Shown: positions 55,002 to 63,939 of the stretch, piece after piece
How positions within the stretch are numbered: position 1 is the first letter of the stretch
How the letters are laid out: every line of letters begins with the position of its first letter
Assembly: GCA_002747175.1 (NCBI GenBank)
Contig: PDTK01000030.1
Coordinates: forward strand, 1-64,000
Direction of reading: 5' to 3'
Origin: Deltaproteobacteria bacterium
GTDB lineage: Bacteria > Desulfobacterota > Desulfobacteria > Desulfobacterales > Desulfosarcinaceae
DNA length: 64,000 bases
Position numbers and translations under genes: made by a program
Notes under the pieces: model-generated
Databases searched by the model: none
What the model saw: only the letters and a program-made list of their open reading frames with translations
What the model was told of the DNA's origin: nothing

Positions 55002-55157
55002 TTATTGACTGATGGTAGCCCCGGCGGCGGTATAAAGCAAAATCTCATATACGGTAACCGGTAGATAGCTGCCGGTCAGCCCGTAAACGATTCCCCCACC
55101 GATGATGGCCGGCACGCCACAAAACACCAGGATCCCCAATTTTCTGCTGATATCCAT
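55002..55157 (-). CDS. Small membrane protein
   Basis: A 51-codon frame starting ATG GAT ATC, with an excellent Shine-Dalgarno (GAGGAGG about ten bases upstream). The product is hydrophobic: LGILVFCGVPAIIGGGIVYG, then VTVYEILLYTAAGA, so one or two membrane helices. I do not recognise it. It lies after the thiolase gene (stop 55270), 112 bases away, on the same strand, and could share its transcript. Confidence 0.6.
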   Translation of the reverse strand: MDISRKLGILVFCGVPAIIGGGIVYGLTGSYLPVTVYEILLYTAAGATISQ

Positions 55158-55269
55158 ACGGTTTCGCCTCCTCTTGTCGCTGGCGACCTACCTTTCCGAT
55201 AGTGGCAGCCTGCAACCCATATAAACATTAGAAATTTACCAATAACAACCGAAAAAGTAAAGAAAAAAA

Positions 55270-56556
55270 TCATCTTTCGATGACCATCGCCATCCCCATT
55301 CCGCCGCCGATACACATGCTGATCAAACCGGTTGTGTATCCCTTGCGTTTCATCTGGTTCATGCCGCTGACCATCTGTCTGGCGCCGGTGCATCCGATGG
55401 GGTGGCCGATGGAGATCCCGCTGCCCAGTTCGTTGGGCCAATCCACGGCGATATTCAGTTCCCGCATGCAGCCGATCGCCTGGGAGGCAAAGGCCTCATT
55501 GAGTTCGATCATATCGATATCGTCCAGGGACATCCCGGTGGCGGCCATCACCCTGCGGATCGCAGGAACCGGTCCCAGCCCCATATAGGCCGGATCCAAG
55601 CCACCCGAACGAAATGCCTTGATCTGGACGATCGGTTCCAATCCCAGCGCCCGGGCCTTGCCAGCACTCATCATCAGCACTGCGGCGGCGCCATCGTTGA
55701 TGCCCGAAGCGTTTCCGGCGGTAACGCTGCCGGACTCGGCGAAGGCCGGCCGCAATTCGGCCATCTTTTCGAGGCTGGTGTCCATAGGCCGTTCATCGGT
55801 ATCCACGACGATATCCCCCTTGCGGGATTTGATCGTAACCGGCACGATCTCCTGGGCGAACAGACCGTCGGAAATGGCCTTACGAGCCCGGGTATGGCTG
55901 AGTACGCCGAGCTCATCCTGTTCCTGGCGGCTGATGTCGTAAAGACGCGCGATGTTTTCAGCCGTCATGCCCATGTGATACCCGTAAAAAATTTCGTACA
56001 GCCCGTCGAACACCATGAGGTCGTATATGTCGCCGATACCGGTGAGTTCCATGCGGTGGCCCCAACGGGCCTTGGGCAGGGCCATGGGTGCCAGGCTCAT
56101 GTTTTCCATTCCTCCGGCCAAAACCACTTCCGATTCGCCGGTCATGATGGACGATGCCCCCAGTGCAATGGCTTTCAGGCCGCTTCCGCACACCTTATTG
56201 ATGGAAAAGGCCGGGGTTTCCTTGGGCAGCCCCGCCCGGACCATGGCCTGCCGGGCCGGATTCTGTCCCTGGCCGGCCTGGAGGACGTTGCCCATGATGA
56301 CCTCGTCGATGGAGACCGGCGGCAAGTCGTCGGCCCAGTCCCCAGCATCCTTTTCGAGGTCGATCAACCCCTGGTCCTTGAGTGCATCCGGTCCGGCGGC
56401 CTTGAGTGTGTCATCGGCCCGGGGCTGAAGCCCGGCATTTTTGACCGCCGCCCTCATGACGGCAGCACCCAGGTCAACCACCGGTACAGCCTTCAACGAT
56501 CCACCGAATGCGCCCACAGCGGTTCTGGCACCACTGACGATTACCACCTCTTGCAT
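55270..56556 (-). CDS. Acetyl-CoA C-acetyltransferase (thiolase)
   Basis: 428 aa. Condenses or cleaves acetyl-CoA/acetoacetyl-CoA. The active cysteine is C123 (NKVCGSGLKAI); the other catalytic residues are in NEAFASQ, GHPIGCTGAR and CIGGGMGMAM. An insert of about 33 residues near positions 45-80, absent from typical 392-residue thiolases, is charged (DDTLKAAGPDALKDQG). Start 56556 follows GAGGAGG; the frame to 56655 runs back through noncoding sequence. Single gene. Confidence 0.94.
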   Translation of the reverse strand: MQEVVIVSGARTAVGAFGGSLKAVPVVDLGAAVMRAAVKNAGLQPRADDTLKAAGPDALKDQGLIDLEKDAGDWADDLPPVSIDEVIMGNVLQAGQGQNPARQAMVRAGLPKETPAFSINKVCGSGLKAIALGASSIMTGESEVVLAGGMENMSLAPMALPKARWGHRMELTGIGDIYDLMVFDGLYEIFYGYHMGMTAENIARLYDISRQEQDELGVLSHTRARKAISDGLFAQEIVPVTIKSRKGDIVVDTDERPMDTSLEKMAELRPAFAESGSVTAGNASGINDGAAAVLMMSAGKARALGLEPIVQIKAFRSGGLDPAYMGLGPVPAIRRVMAATGMSLDDIDMIELNEAFASQAIGCMRELNIAVDWPNELGSGISIGHPIGCTGARQMVSGMNQMKRKGYTTGLISMCIGGGMGMAMVIER

Positions 56557-56615
56557 GGTGTCCTCCTCTCGTTGTTGATTCTTGGTATAGCAACTGATAT
56601 GACTTGCGCAATTGT

Positions 56616-56738
56616 GACGGTTTCGTAAAAAAACGATGTCGGCATTACGCTTCATCCCTCGTCACTGCGGCGTATCGTCAATACGCCTTATTCGTCGGGA
56701 TTCGGAAGCCTTGATCTCGAGCTTTTTACAAAACCGTC
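56616..56738. repeat. Fold-back element D
   Basis: About 123 bp bounded by GACGGTTTCGTAAAAAA (56616) and CTTTTTACAAAACCGTC (56722), near-perfect inverted repeats. An inner hairpin GGCGTAT/ATACGCC lies at about 56670-56690. Sits between the divergent thiolase and membrane-protein genes. One copy only in this window. Confidence 0.65.
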
Positions 56739-56819
56739 TAAAACGCTTCTTTGTTCAAATTCATTAATTGATGCGGATTTATTCAATACCATACAATCCG
56801 TGAAAGCGTCCAACGAGAA

Positions 56820-58328
56820 ATGAAACGCCGATTCTACGCTCCGGCCGTCCTTTTGGTCGGCCTGCTGTGTGCCCAGGCCGTGGCCACAGTCCATGTATAC
56901 CATTCCAATCTGGCGCTGCAGAAAAACACCCTGGTTATCGCCCGGACAGGATATCTTGCCGTCCCCAATGCCTATGTGGCTAAAGGCCTCGACCAGTTGA
57001 CCATCGCCTTTGCCGGCGGCCTTTTTTTCACGCTGAGCATCGGTGCCGGCCTGTCTGTCCTCACCCTGGCCGCCGTATGGCTGTGGAACCGGGTATTCAG
57101 GCGCCGTCGCCGGGCTTTGACCGCAGGCCTGCTGACATGGTTCGTCCTGATCGGCGCTGCCAATGGCAACGGCTGGAACCCGGCCGCCAGTGCTTACCTG
57201 GTGATGGTTCCTTTGGCCACTGCCCTGGCGGCCATGCACCTGATGCCGGCCCGCACAACCCTGATTACACCGGCGGGCATTTTCTGGCCGGTAGCCGCCA
57301 TACTCGTTTTAGCGGTCCTGTGGGGCCTGGTACTGGACAACCAGATGTTCGTCACCATTCGCGACCACCTGCTGCTGGGAAACCGCGTGGGAATCGGCAT
57401 TGCGCGGGCCTATTACGGTTACACCCTGTATCCCGCCGAAACATTCAGACCCATTGACCAGCGACAGCTTCGCACCTGCGGTCTGGACAAATCCCTGGAC
57501 CGATCCAGCCGTAACCGCATCGAACGCATCAGTCGGATGAACGACTGCCTGCCCGTTCCCGACGGTGCGTTTGCGGACATGACATTTTCCCGAGCAGACG
57601 GTACGCCCGCTCGATTGGCCCTGCAACACAAGGGAAAAACCGTTATGCGGGTTGCCGCGAAAGAACTGTTCGGCAATCCCCACAAAGTGCTGGCGGCTTT
57701 CTCCGAACGGCTGGACCGCAATCGCAATTTCAGGAAGATGACCCTTGCCGGTCTTCTGCTGGGCTTTCCCCTGGTCCTGTTCACCCTTGCATTCAGCCTG
57801 TTGGGTGCTTTACCAAACCTGTTTCTTCCAGTGGCTCTGGCCGATATGCTGACGGCAGTCATATGCGTCGGTCTGGGGACGCTGCTGCTGGTACCGGTAT
57901 ATCGGGGGCATAACGCCGCCGTTGCTGCCGATAACCCGGGTACGGCACTGTCCACCGGTTCCCCGGCAATCCGCATCCAGGCCCTGCAGGCGGCCTGCAA
58001 ACAAAAACGGGATATCACCGCAGCGGCCCTGAAGCACGGCATTGACAAAAGCGCCCATGTGGCCGAGCGGTATTGGCTGGCACGCAGCCTGGCCAATGCA
58101 CGCCACCTTCAGGCACCCTCCCTGTTGATGCAACTGGCGGCGGACAGGGAGCCCATCGTTGCCTGCCAGGCGCTTTGGGCCATGGGGAAACGCGGCAACC
58201 GCGGCAAGGTCCCGGACATTATGGAACGCATTAACACATCTCCCCACTGGTATGTCCAGATGTACGGCTACCGTGCCTTGAGGTCTTTGGGATGGGTCCA
58301 GCCCCGCTCTCCGCAAGTCGCCTATTGA
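56820..58328 (+). CDS. Membrane protein with C-terminal HEAT-like repeats
   Basis: 502 aa. The hydrophobic N-terminus (about 7-25) and several later membrane segments (around 60-88, 100-120, 150-175, 310-350) flank a soluble part with DQRQLRTCGLDKSLDRS. The C-terminal 115 residues are helical repeats of HEAT/PBS type (AALKHGIDKSAHVAERYWLA, RSLANARHLQAPSLLMQLAA). No enzyme motif is recognised. Its stop overlaps the next gene's possible inner start (TGATG), so they probably form an operon. Confidence 0.7.
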   Translation: MKRRFYAPAVLLVGLLCAQAVATVHVYHSNLALQKNTLVIARTGYLAVPNAYVAKGLDQLTIAFAGGLFFTLSIGAGLSVLTLAAVWLWNRVFRRRRRALTAGLLTWFVLIGAANGNGWNPAASAYLVMVPLATALAAMHLMPARTTLITPAGIFWPVAAILVLAVLWGLVLDNQMFVTIRDHLLLGNRVGIGIARAYYGYTLYPAETFRPIDQRQLRTCGLDKSLDRSSRNRIERISRMNDCLPVPDGAFADMTFSRADGTPARLALQHKGKTVMRVAAKELFGNPHKVLAAFSERLDRNRNFRKMTLAGLLLGFPLVLFTLAFSLLGALPNLFLPVALADMLTAVICVGLGTLLLVPVYRGHNAAVAADNPGTALSTGSPAIRIQALQAACKQKRDITAAALKHGIDKSAHVAERYWLARSLANARHLQAPSLLMQLAADREPIVACQALWAMGKRGNRGKVPDIMERINTSPHWYVQMYGYRALRSLGWVQPRSPQVAY

Positions 58329-58927
58329 TGCTTTTGGCGGCCGTTGTCCTGGTGGAGACGGTGACGACGTTTCTCGGAGCCCGCCTGTCACTTACCCGCC
58401 TGGAACTGATTGCCATTACCCGTTTGGTGCAATTATCGGCAGTGATCTGCCTGGCGGCCTGGCAACCTCGTGGACTGCATGATCTCGGCATGGCCCGGGA
58501 CTATCTGAAAAATGGTATCGTCACAGGGTTGTCATGGTCGGCGGCCTTTGCCATCATCGTGATGGGGGGCGCCTTTGCGCTGTTTCTGGGCGGCCGTGAT
58601 CCGCTGGCTCTGATTCGGATGCCACTGCCGGGTACGACCGATCAACGGGTATTGTTTTTCCTGATAGGCGGAATCGTCGGCCCGGCCGCCGAAGAAGTCG
58701 TTTTCCGGGGCATCGTCTTCGGCTATCTGCGGCGCTGGGGGGCATTTACGGCCGTCGTCGGTTCCACACTCCTGTTTGCTGCCCTGCACCCTGGCAACGG
58801 TTTCCCCTTTATCCAAACCGTGGGCGGGATCGTCTTTGGGCTGGCCTACCACCGAAGCGGCAGCCTGGCAGCCCCCATGATCGTTCACATGCTGGGCAAT
58901 CTGGCCCTGTTCACCCTCTCCCTGTAA
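58292..58927 (+). CDS. CPBP family intramembrane metalloprotease
   Basis: 211 aa, mostly membrane helices. The CPBP (Abi/Rce1-like) signatures are AAEEVVFRGIVFGYLRR (EExxxR), then LLFAALHPGN and IVHMLGNLALF, giving the catalytic glutamate and histidines. The start at 58292 has GAGG eight bases upstream. ATG 58328 is an alternative coupled to the upstream stop. Family members process prenylated or other peptides, or act in bacteriocin immunity. The substrate is unknown. Confidence 0.88.
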   Translation: MGPAPLSASRLLMLLAAVVLVETVTTFLGARLSLTRLELIAITRLVQLSAVICLAAWQPRGLHDLGMARDYLKNGIVTGLSWSAAFAIIVMGGAFALFLGGRDPLALIRMPLPGTTDQRVLFFLIGGIVGPAAEEVVFRGIVFGYLRRWGAFTAVVGSTLLFAALHPGNGFPFIQTVGGIVFGLAYHRSGSLAAPMIVHMLGNLALFTLSL

Positions 58928-58944
58928 ATTTATGGTTCCGTATA

Positions 58945-59080
58945 CCCCAACATTGCAAAACCGGAGGACGTCAGCGTCAGGATACCAGGGGTCAAGCCGC
59001 AGCATTTCACTGCGATCCCCTGGCAACCCACGATCTGGCTTCCTCCGGTGTTCCCGGCAGGGCAAAAAATGAGAAAATGA
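58945..59080 (+). repeat. Family A repeat, copy 3
   Basis: Full-length copy of about 135 bp, CCCCAACATTGCAAAACCGG to TTCCCGGCAGGGCAAAAAAT. The arms CCGGAGG and CCTCCGG flank the core containing CAGGGG/CCCCTGG. It starts 18 bases past the stop of the CPBP gene. Confidence 0.85.
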
Positions 59081-59266
59081 TGGTTGCCCCCTGGATTGCG
59101 CATGGGGTGAATTCCGGGAGCTTCCGACAAATGATTTTAAGCCAATTTGACGTCCTGGGCGCCTGCGGATATGCCCATTAACCGGCATTCGCGGCTTGAC
59201 AGTGTCCCAGGGTTCTTATAGGTTCAAGCTTCCTGTACGGAAAGCAATCGTGGTTTTATCAAGCGC

Positions 59267-59424
59267 AAGCGTTCACAGGGCAAACGCATCTGCTTTGTTA
59301 CCGGGCACTTGAAATATGATCCATACGTCTGCGTGCCCGAAGCCGCGCATCTACGGCACCTCCGTAAGCGCTTACCGGCTGTGCTTTACAGATATTGGCC
59401 GCTTCTGCCCCGTGAACAGTTACT
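59267..59424 (+). repeat. Family B fold-back repeat, copy 3
   Basis: About 158 bp, inverted relative to the other two copies, beginning AAGCGTTCACAGGGC and ending CCCCGTGAACAGTTAC. It creates a false upstream extension of the gene that starts at 59495. Confidence 0.85.
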
Positions 59425-59494
59425 ATCAAGCCGCCCTGCTGACAAAAAAAACGGCGGTCCCAAACCGCCCCCAAAACCAACTGGTGAAACCATT

Positions 59495-60244
59495 ATGAGT
59501 AGCGAAAAAAAAGAACCCCATTCCGGGCTGGCTGCCCTTTTCGACAGGGTAGAGTTGAAAAGTTTTTTCATCAACTACCTGTGGTTCATCATCGCTGTGG
59601 AAATCCTTATTTTTCTGGTGAGTTTCCTGGGAAACCTGGGCCCCGAGAAAGGCCCCTTTCCGTGGAAGTTCTACTTCTACGTCTCTTTTGTGACGCCGGT
59701 GGCAATTACCTTTTTGCTGGGCGTTTTCATTTTAGCATTTAACCAGTTCATTTTCGGCAGCGCACCGGTAACAGGAGAAGACAGGGGAGAGGGTGAGGAA
59801 TCCGAAGACAGCCGCTCCAAACTGTTTCAATTCAACCTGTTTCTGACACACATGAAAAAAGTGCCGTTTCTGCCCATGCTGTTTGCATTGGTCGCCTGCA
59901 CGGTGCTCTTTTACAAGCTGGACGCCATTTTCCTGTTCATTTTCAATGCCGGCGAGAAAATGGTGACCTACAGCCTGATCGCCTGTGGCGTCCTGCTGGT
60001 GGCCGGTCTGCTTTTCGGCATCGCCTGGATCGTCAGCAATTACAAACTCAGCCAAAAACACATGGAGCACGAGTACCGCTATCGCAATAATGTCATGGAC
60101 AAGCTGGGCTTTTTGATCATGGAAGACGACACGGTCATAGACAAAAACGGCAAGCTGATCAGCCAGAAACAGCTTTTGCCGGCGGACACCCAGCCCCCTG
60201 CCCCAGAACGCGAATCCCTGAAAATCCTGCCGCCATCCAAGTGA
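59495..60244 (+). CDS. Membrane protein of unknown function
   Basis: About 249 aa. Four or five hydrophobic segments: WFIIAVEILIFLVSFLG (about 24-42), a second near 62-88, LPMLFALVACTVLFYKL (about 127-145), a fourth near 165-187. The N-terminus is charged and the C-terminal 70 residues are soluble (IMEDDTVIDKNGKLISQKQL). The in-frame extension from 59309 is translated repeat B3; ATG 59495 begins MSSEKKEPHSG and is preferred. Coupled to the next gene (GTGA overlap). No family recognised. Confidence 0.65.
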   Translation: MSSEKKEPHSGLAALFDRVELKSFFINYLWFIIAVEILIFLVSFLGNLGPEKGPFPWKFYFYVSFVTPVAITFLLGVFILAFNQFIFGSAPVTGEDRGEGEESEDSRSKLFQFNLFLTHMKKVPFLPMLFALVACTVLFYKLDAIFLFIFNAGEKMVTYSLIACGVLLVAGLLFGIAWIVSNYKLSQKHMEHEYRYRNNVMDKLGFLIMEDDTVIDKNGKLISQKQLLPADTQPPAPERESLKILPPSK

Positions 60245-61281
60245 TATTCACCACTGACGCCGTAAACCGACACACATCCATGACCGGCCGCCCGCCTTTG
60301 GGTGATGCCATGTGCCGCCGATGGCCCGGGGCCTTCCTGCCGGGTTGCGCCGGCATCATCGTCAATCCGCTGGCGGCGTCCATATTCTTTGGCCTGATCC
60401 TGGTCATCGTGGTCTATTCGGTGTTGGACCGAACCGGTATGCTGGCCAGTCTGGGTCCTTTCGGACCGGTGCTGCCCCTGCTGATCATCGTCTGGATCAT
60501 GGTAGGCATCTATTTCGGCACCAGGCGGCTCAAACGGCGTGCCGGGCTTGTTTGCTTCAAAGGCCCGCTGTTCATGCGTTCATTGATGAACGGCTGTTTG
60601 AAGCGAACCTGCGGCCAACTGGCATCCCGGCTGAATGCGCCGGAACTTTCCTCTGCCGAGATCTTCAACGCGATCCTGATCGATAAAATGCTGTATATCG
60701 GTGCCACGGATTGTCTGCGCTTTTCCGATTTTCGCAGACAAATCGAGGGCAGCCGGATCAAAGGCACGGCTGACCTTGAGATGGCCGTTCTGTTCCAAAC
60801 GCCGGCAGCCTACCGTAAACAGCCGCTGCCCGATGAAATCCGCCAGGTTGCCGATGCTGTTTCCCGCAGCCGCAAGGAGCTGGCGCCCATGCTGGAGCGA
60901 TTGAAAAGCGCCCATGAAACGTTGTGCACCGGAACCGGCAGTCTGTTGACCCTGCTGCCCCCGGATGAAAAAAAAGCCGAGAAACTGCGCTCCGCGCATC
61001 ATTACCGTCCCCCGACGGTCCAAGGCGCCCGGCGCATGGTATTCGCATTGGAGACGCTGGCCTATGTAAGGGCCATTCGCCATGAAAACGTCAACCCCAT
61101 GGACCGTAAGCGCTACGATGAGGTGGCCGAAAAACTGATTCCCCAACTGGCCGAAGCCCTGGCCGCCTATAGACAGGCCTGGCAGGAACTGGTGGACGCC
61201 TACGAGCGACCGGAAAGCGAACGAGCACCATCTGTTGCCTTCCCCAAATCCAACCCTGCCCCCTACGACGGAACCGGATGA
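60241..61281 (+). CDS. Membrane-anchored protein of unknown function
   Basis: 346 aa. Starts with GTG overlapping the preceding stop by 4 nt (GTGA). Two hydrophobic segments lie near residues 42-62 and 75-95. The rest is a helical soluble region (IFNAILIDKMLYIGATD; AYRQAWQELVDAYERPE). No recognised motif. The next gene's ATG overlaps its stop (ATGATG), so it is translated as part of a three-gene run. Confidence 0.6.
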   Translation: MIFTTDAVNRHTSMTGRPPLGDAMCRRWPGAFLPGCAGIIVNPLAASIFFGLILVIVVYSVLDRTGMLASLGPFGPVLPLLIIVWIMVGIYFGTRRLKRRAGLVCFKGPLFMRSLMNGCLKRTCGQLASRLNAPELSSAEIFNAILIDKMLYIGATDCLRFSDFRRQIEGSRIKGTADLEMAVLFQTPAAYRKQPLPDEIRQVADAVSRSRKELAPMLERLKSAHETLCTGTGSLLTLLPPDEKKAEKLRSAHHYRPPTVQGARRMVFALETLAYVRAIRHENVNPMDRKRYDEVAEKLIPQLAEALAAYRQAWQELVDAYERPESERAPSVAFPKSNPAPYDGTG

Positions 61282-61877
61282 TGCTGACCCTAGCCTCTGC
61301 CGCCGAATACGAAGAAGAGATAAAAAAAAGCCGATTTATCGTCAAGGCTGACGCCGTGGCAAGCCCCGACGAAGCTGCTGACTTCTTGGAACGCATCCGT
61401 CAGGCACGCGCCACCCACCATTGCTGGGCGTATAAAATAGGTCCGGCCTACCGGTTCAGCGATGACGGCGAACCGGCGGGAACCGGCGGCAAACCCATAT
61501 GGAACGCCATCGAAAGGCAAGGCATCGATCATGTCATGGTGGTGGTAATCCGTTATTTCGGCGGGATCAAACTGGGGACCGGTGGATTGGTCCGGGCCTA
61601 TGGCGGTTGTGCCGCCAAATGCCTGCGGCAGGCTGCCTTGAAAAAAATAGACCCGGTGAGCGAACTCCTTGTGCGGACAGGATTCGATCATACCGGCAGT
61701 GTGTATGCCGTCGTCAATCGATTCAAAGCCACCCGACTGGCCGAGGCGTATACGGACAGCGGCATCGAAATCAGGCTTCAGGTGGCACAAAAGGACTTCC
61801 GGGCGTTAACCGATACGCTGATCCAGGCCTGTGCCGGCAGGATCGAAGTGATTGAAAAAAACAGGCCGGTTACGTAA
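61278..61877 (+). CDS. YigZ/IMPACT family protein
   Basis: 199 aa. Two-part fold of the YigZ/IMPACT family: KKSRFIVKADAVASPDEAAD, then YRFSDDGEPAGTGGKPI and IRYFGGIKLGTGGLVRAYG, the conserved core. The C-terminal half is the UPF0029-type domain. The function in bacteria is uncertain (translation-related in eukaryotic kin). Coupled to the upstream gene by an ATGA overlap. Confidence 0.93.
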   Translation: MMLTLASAAEYEEEIKKSRFIVKADAVASPDEAADFLERIRQARATHHCWAYKIGPAYRFSDDGEPAGTGGKPIWNAIERQGIDHVMVVVIRYFGGIKLGTGGLVRAYGGCAAKCLRQAALKKIDPVSELLVRTGFDHTGSVYAVVNRFKATRLAEAYTDSGIEIRLQVAQKDFRALTDTLIQACAGRIEVIEKNRPVT

Positions 61878-61890
61878 AGGAGCCGGCCTG
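61855..61890 (-). terminator. Intrinsic terminator for the cysteine-rich gene
   Basis: On the minus strand, an 8-bp perfect stem (CAGGCCGG/CCGGCCTG at 61862-61869 and 61883-61890) with a 13-base loop is followed by TTTTTTTC. The stem overlaps the 3' end of the yigZ-like gene. Confidence 0.75.
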
Positions 61891-61947
61891 CCCTGCTTGA
61901 TAAAACCCCATGGTTGCATAAAAAATGCCGGGGAATCGTGTCCCGGA

Positions 61948-62142
61948 TCATTCCACCGGACAGCTCATATCCTCACCGCAGCACAAAGGTGATTTGATCA
62001 TGCCGTGGTCGTTGGGGCATTTGGAAACATGAACTTCGCTGCCATCGTCCAGTTTAACGGTGTCGTGGACCAGGGGGGCATCGCATTTGGCGCAGGTTGC
62101 ATTGACCGCCATACCGCACTTTGCACAGGTGTAAGTTGCCAT
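61948..62142 (-). CDS. Small cysteine-rich, probably metal-binding protein
   Basis: 64 aa with eight cysteines (6, 9, 17, 20, 42, 54, 55, 61) and three histidines. CAKCG and CAKCDAP form two CxxC knuckles at one end, KCPNDHG lies between, and SPLCCGEDMSC ends it. AAAGGAGG lies just upstream of ATG 62142, a very strong start. A zinc-ribbon or similar metal-binding fold is likely; no function is known to me. Has its own intrinsic terminator at 61855-61890. Confidence 0.75.
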   Translation of the reverse strand: MATYTCAKCGMAVNATCAKCDAPLVHDTVKLDDGSEVHVSKCPNDHGMIKSPLCCGEDMSCPVE

Positions 62143-62471
62143 GGGAAATCCTCCTTTGATAGTTGTCGTTACGGTTTATTGTTGTCTTCGGCAGATTTGA
62201 CGGATGAGCGGTTTCAAAGGTTTTGCTCAACCGCCCGGTATGTTGTACCTGCTTGTTGCAATATAACATTTTTTTAAGGAGTTCAACCGCACCGCAACGA
62301 TCTTTGGAGCCCTGGTGCGGGGTCCATGAAGAAAAATAATCATCGCAGGGTCAGGTCGCCTTTTATTGTTAAGGATATTCTTCCGGTTCTGTGATACACA
62401 ACCACAAACTGCCGGGCTGAATGAAGCACAACCCAATTATTGTGTCGAACCAAATTGAAAGGAAAACCGTC
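62143..62471. other. 329-bp intergenic between divergent genes
   Basis: Contains the divergent upstream regions of the cysteine-rich gene and glnA. The glnA Shine-Dalgarno is AAAGGAAAA. An apparent sigma-54-like TGTAC/TTGCA pair near 62241 has wrong spacing. No gene or repeat was recognised. Confidence 0.45.
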
Positions 62472-63800
62472 ATGGATCGTGACCAAATCATGAAAACCAT
62501 TGAAGAACAGAATGTGAATTTTTTCCGGCTTCAGTTCGTGGACATTTTCGGGTTTATGAAAAATGTTGCCTTACCGCGCAGTCAGATTGAAAAAGCATTG
62601 GACGGCAAGATGATGTTCGACGGTTCATCCATCGAAGGCTTCGTGCGTATCAACGAATCGGACATGTATCTCAAACCGGATTACTCTACATTCGCCGTTT
62701 TGCCCTGGCGGGGAAAAGACAAAGTGAATGCAGCCCGCATCATCTGCGATGTCCACACCGCCGATGAAGAACCGTTTGCAGGGTGCCCGCGTGTCAACCT
62801 GAAAAGGGTCCTGGCCGAAGCGAAAGATCTCGGATTTACCATGAATGTGGGCACCGAATGCGAATTTTTCCTTTTTCGGAATGACAGCAACGGTAACCTT
62901 GTAACGGAAACCAATGATGTGGCCGGATATTTCGATGTAGATCCGGACGATACCGGCATCGACTGCCGGCGTGAAATGATCGAGACCCTCGAATCCATGA
63001 ATTTCGAAATCGAGGCTTCCCATCATGAGGTCGCGGAGGGACAGCATGAAATCAACTTCAAATATGCCGATGCACTGGTAGCTGCGGACAACACCGTCAC
63101 CTTTAAATGGGTTGTCCGTTCTATCGCTGCAAGGTATGGTCTGCACGCCACTTTTATGCCAAAGCCGGTTTTCGGCATCAATGGTTCCGGCATGCACACC
63201 AACCAGTCGTTGTTCAATCTGGAAGGGAACAACGCATTTTTTGATCCGGGCGATCCGCTTCAGCTCAGCAAGACGGCGTATCAATACATCGCCGGGATTC
63301 TGAAAAACGCACGCGGCTTTGCAGCCGTCACCAACCCATTGGTAAATTCCTATAAACGGCTGGTCCCCGGATACGAGGCACCAACCTATATCGCGTGGTC
63401 GGCCTCAAACCGATCGGCGCTGGTGCGAATCCCCGCCTCACGAGGCATCAGCACACGGGCGGAGCTTCGTTGCCCGGATCCGGCTTGCAACCCTTACCTG
63501 GCGTTGGCAATGATGCTCAATGCCGGACTTGATGGTATTCGTAACAATCTGCCGGTGCCGCCTTCGGTGGATGTGGACATCTTCGAGATGACATCCAAAG
63601 AAAAGGAACAGGCCTCCATCGCCAGTTTGCCCGGTAATCTGGAGGAAGCCATTGTAGCTCTGAAGGAAAGCGCAATTGCCAGAGATACCTTGGGCGAGCA
63701 TATCTTCAATAAGTATATCGAAGGCAAAACCAAGGAGTGGGATGCGTATCGCACTGCCGTTACCGAGTGGGAAATCAATCGCTACATAAAAAACTACTGA
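62472..63800 (+). CDS. glnA: Glutamine synthetase, type I alpha
   Basis: 442 aa. ATP-dependent glutamine formation from glutamate and ammonia, central to nitrogen assimilation. Signature pieces are MMFDGSSIEGFVRI, GTECEFFLF, GINGSGMHTNQSLF and ALVRIPASRG. The adenylylation tyrosine (NLY.LP-type) of the beta group is absent; VDIFEMTSKEKE replaces it. Control is therefore probably feedback-based rather than by adenylylation. Start 62472 is used because 62421 lacks a site. Confidence 0.97.
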   Translation: MDRDQIMKTIEEQNVNFFRLQFVDIFGFMKNVALPRSQIEKALDGKMMFDGSSIEGFVRINESDMYLKPDYSTFAVLPWRGKDKVNAARIICDVHTADEEPFAGCPRVNLKRVLAEAKDLGFTMNVGTECEFFLFRNDSNGNLVTETNDVAGYFDVDPDDTGIDCRREMIETLESMNFEIEASHHEVAEGQHEINFKYADALVAADNTVTFKWVVRSIAARYGLHATFMPKPVFGINGSGMHTNQSLFNLEGNNAFFDPGDPLQLSKTAYQYIAGILKNARGFAAVTNPLVNSYKRLVPGYEAPTYIAWSASNRSALVRIPASRGISTRAELRCPDPACNPYLALAMMLNAGLDGIRNNLPVPPSVDVDIFEMTSKEKEQASIASLPGNLEEAIVALKESAIARDTLGEHIFNKYIEGKTKEWDAYRTAVTEWEINRYIKNY

Positions 63801-63804
63801 AATG

Positions 63805-63939
63805 CCCCCGGCGTTGCAAAAGCCGGAGGAAGTCAGAGCCAAGGCGATCAGGGTGAAGCCGTAGCACTTTACTGTGATCCCCTGGCAACGTGTGATCTGA
63901 CTTCCTCCGGATTTCCCGGCAGGAAAAAATGAGAAAATC
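63805..63939 (+). repeat. Family A repeat, copy 4
   Basis: Full copy beginning five bases after the glnA stop. CCGGAGGAAGTCAGA (63823-63837) and TCTGACTTCCTCCGG (63896-63910) form a perfect 15-bp inverted repeat spaced 58 bases, so it could fold into a hairpin acting as a terminator or mRNA-stability structure. Confidence 0.88.

Noticed and set aside
62238..62256. Sigma-54 promoter before glnA
   Set aside because: The TGTAC and TTGCA pieces are not at the required spacing and the GG of the -24 box is missing.
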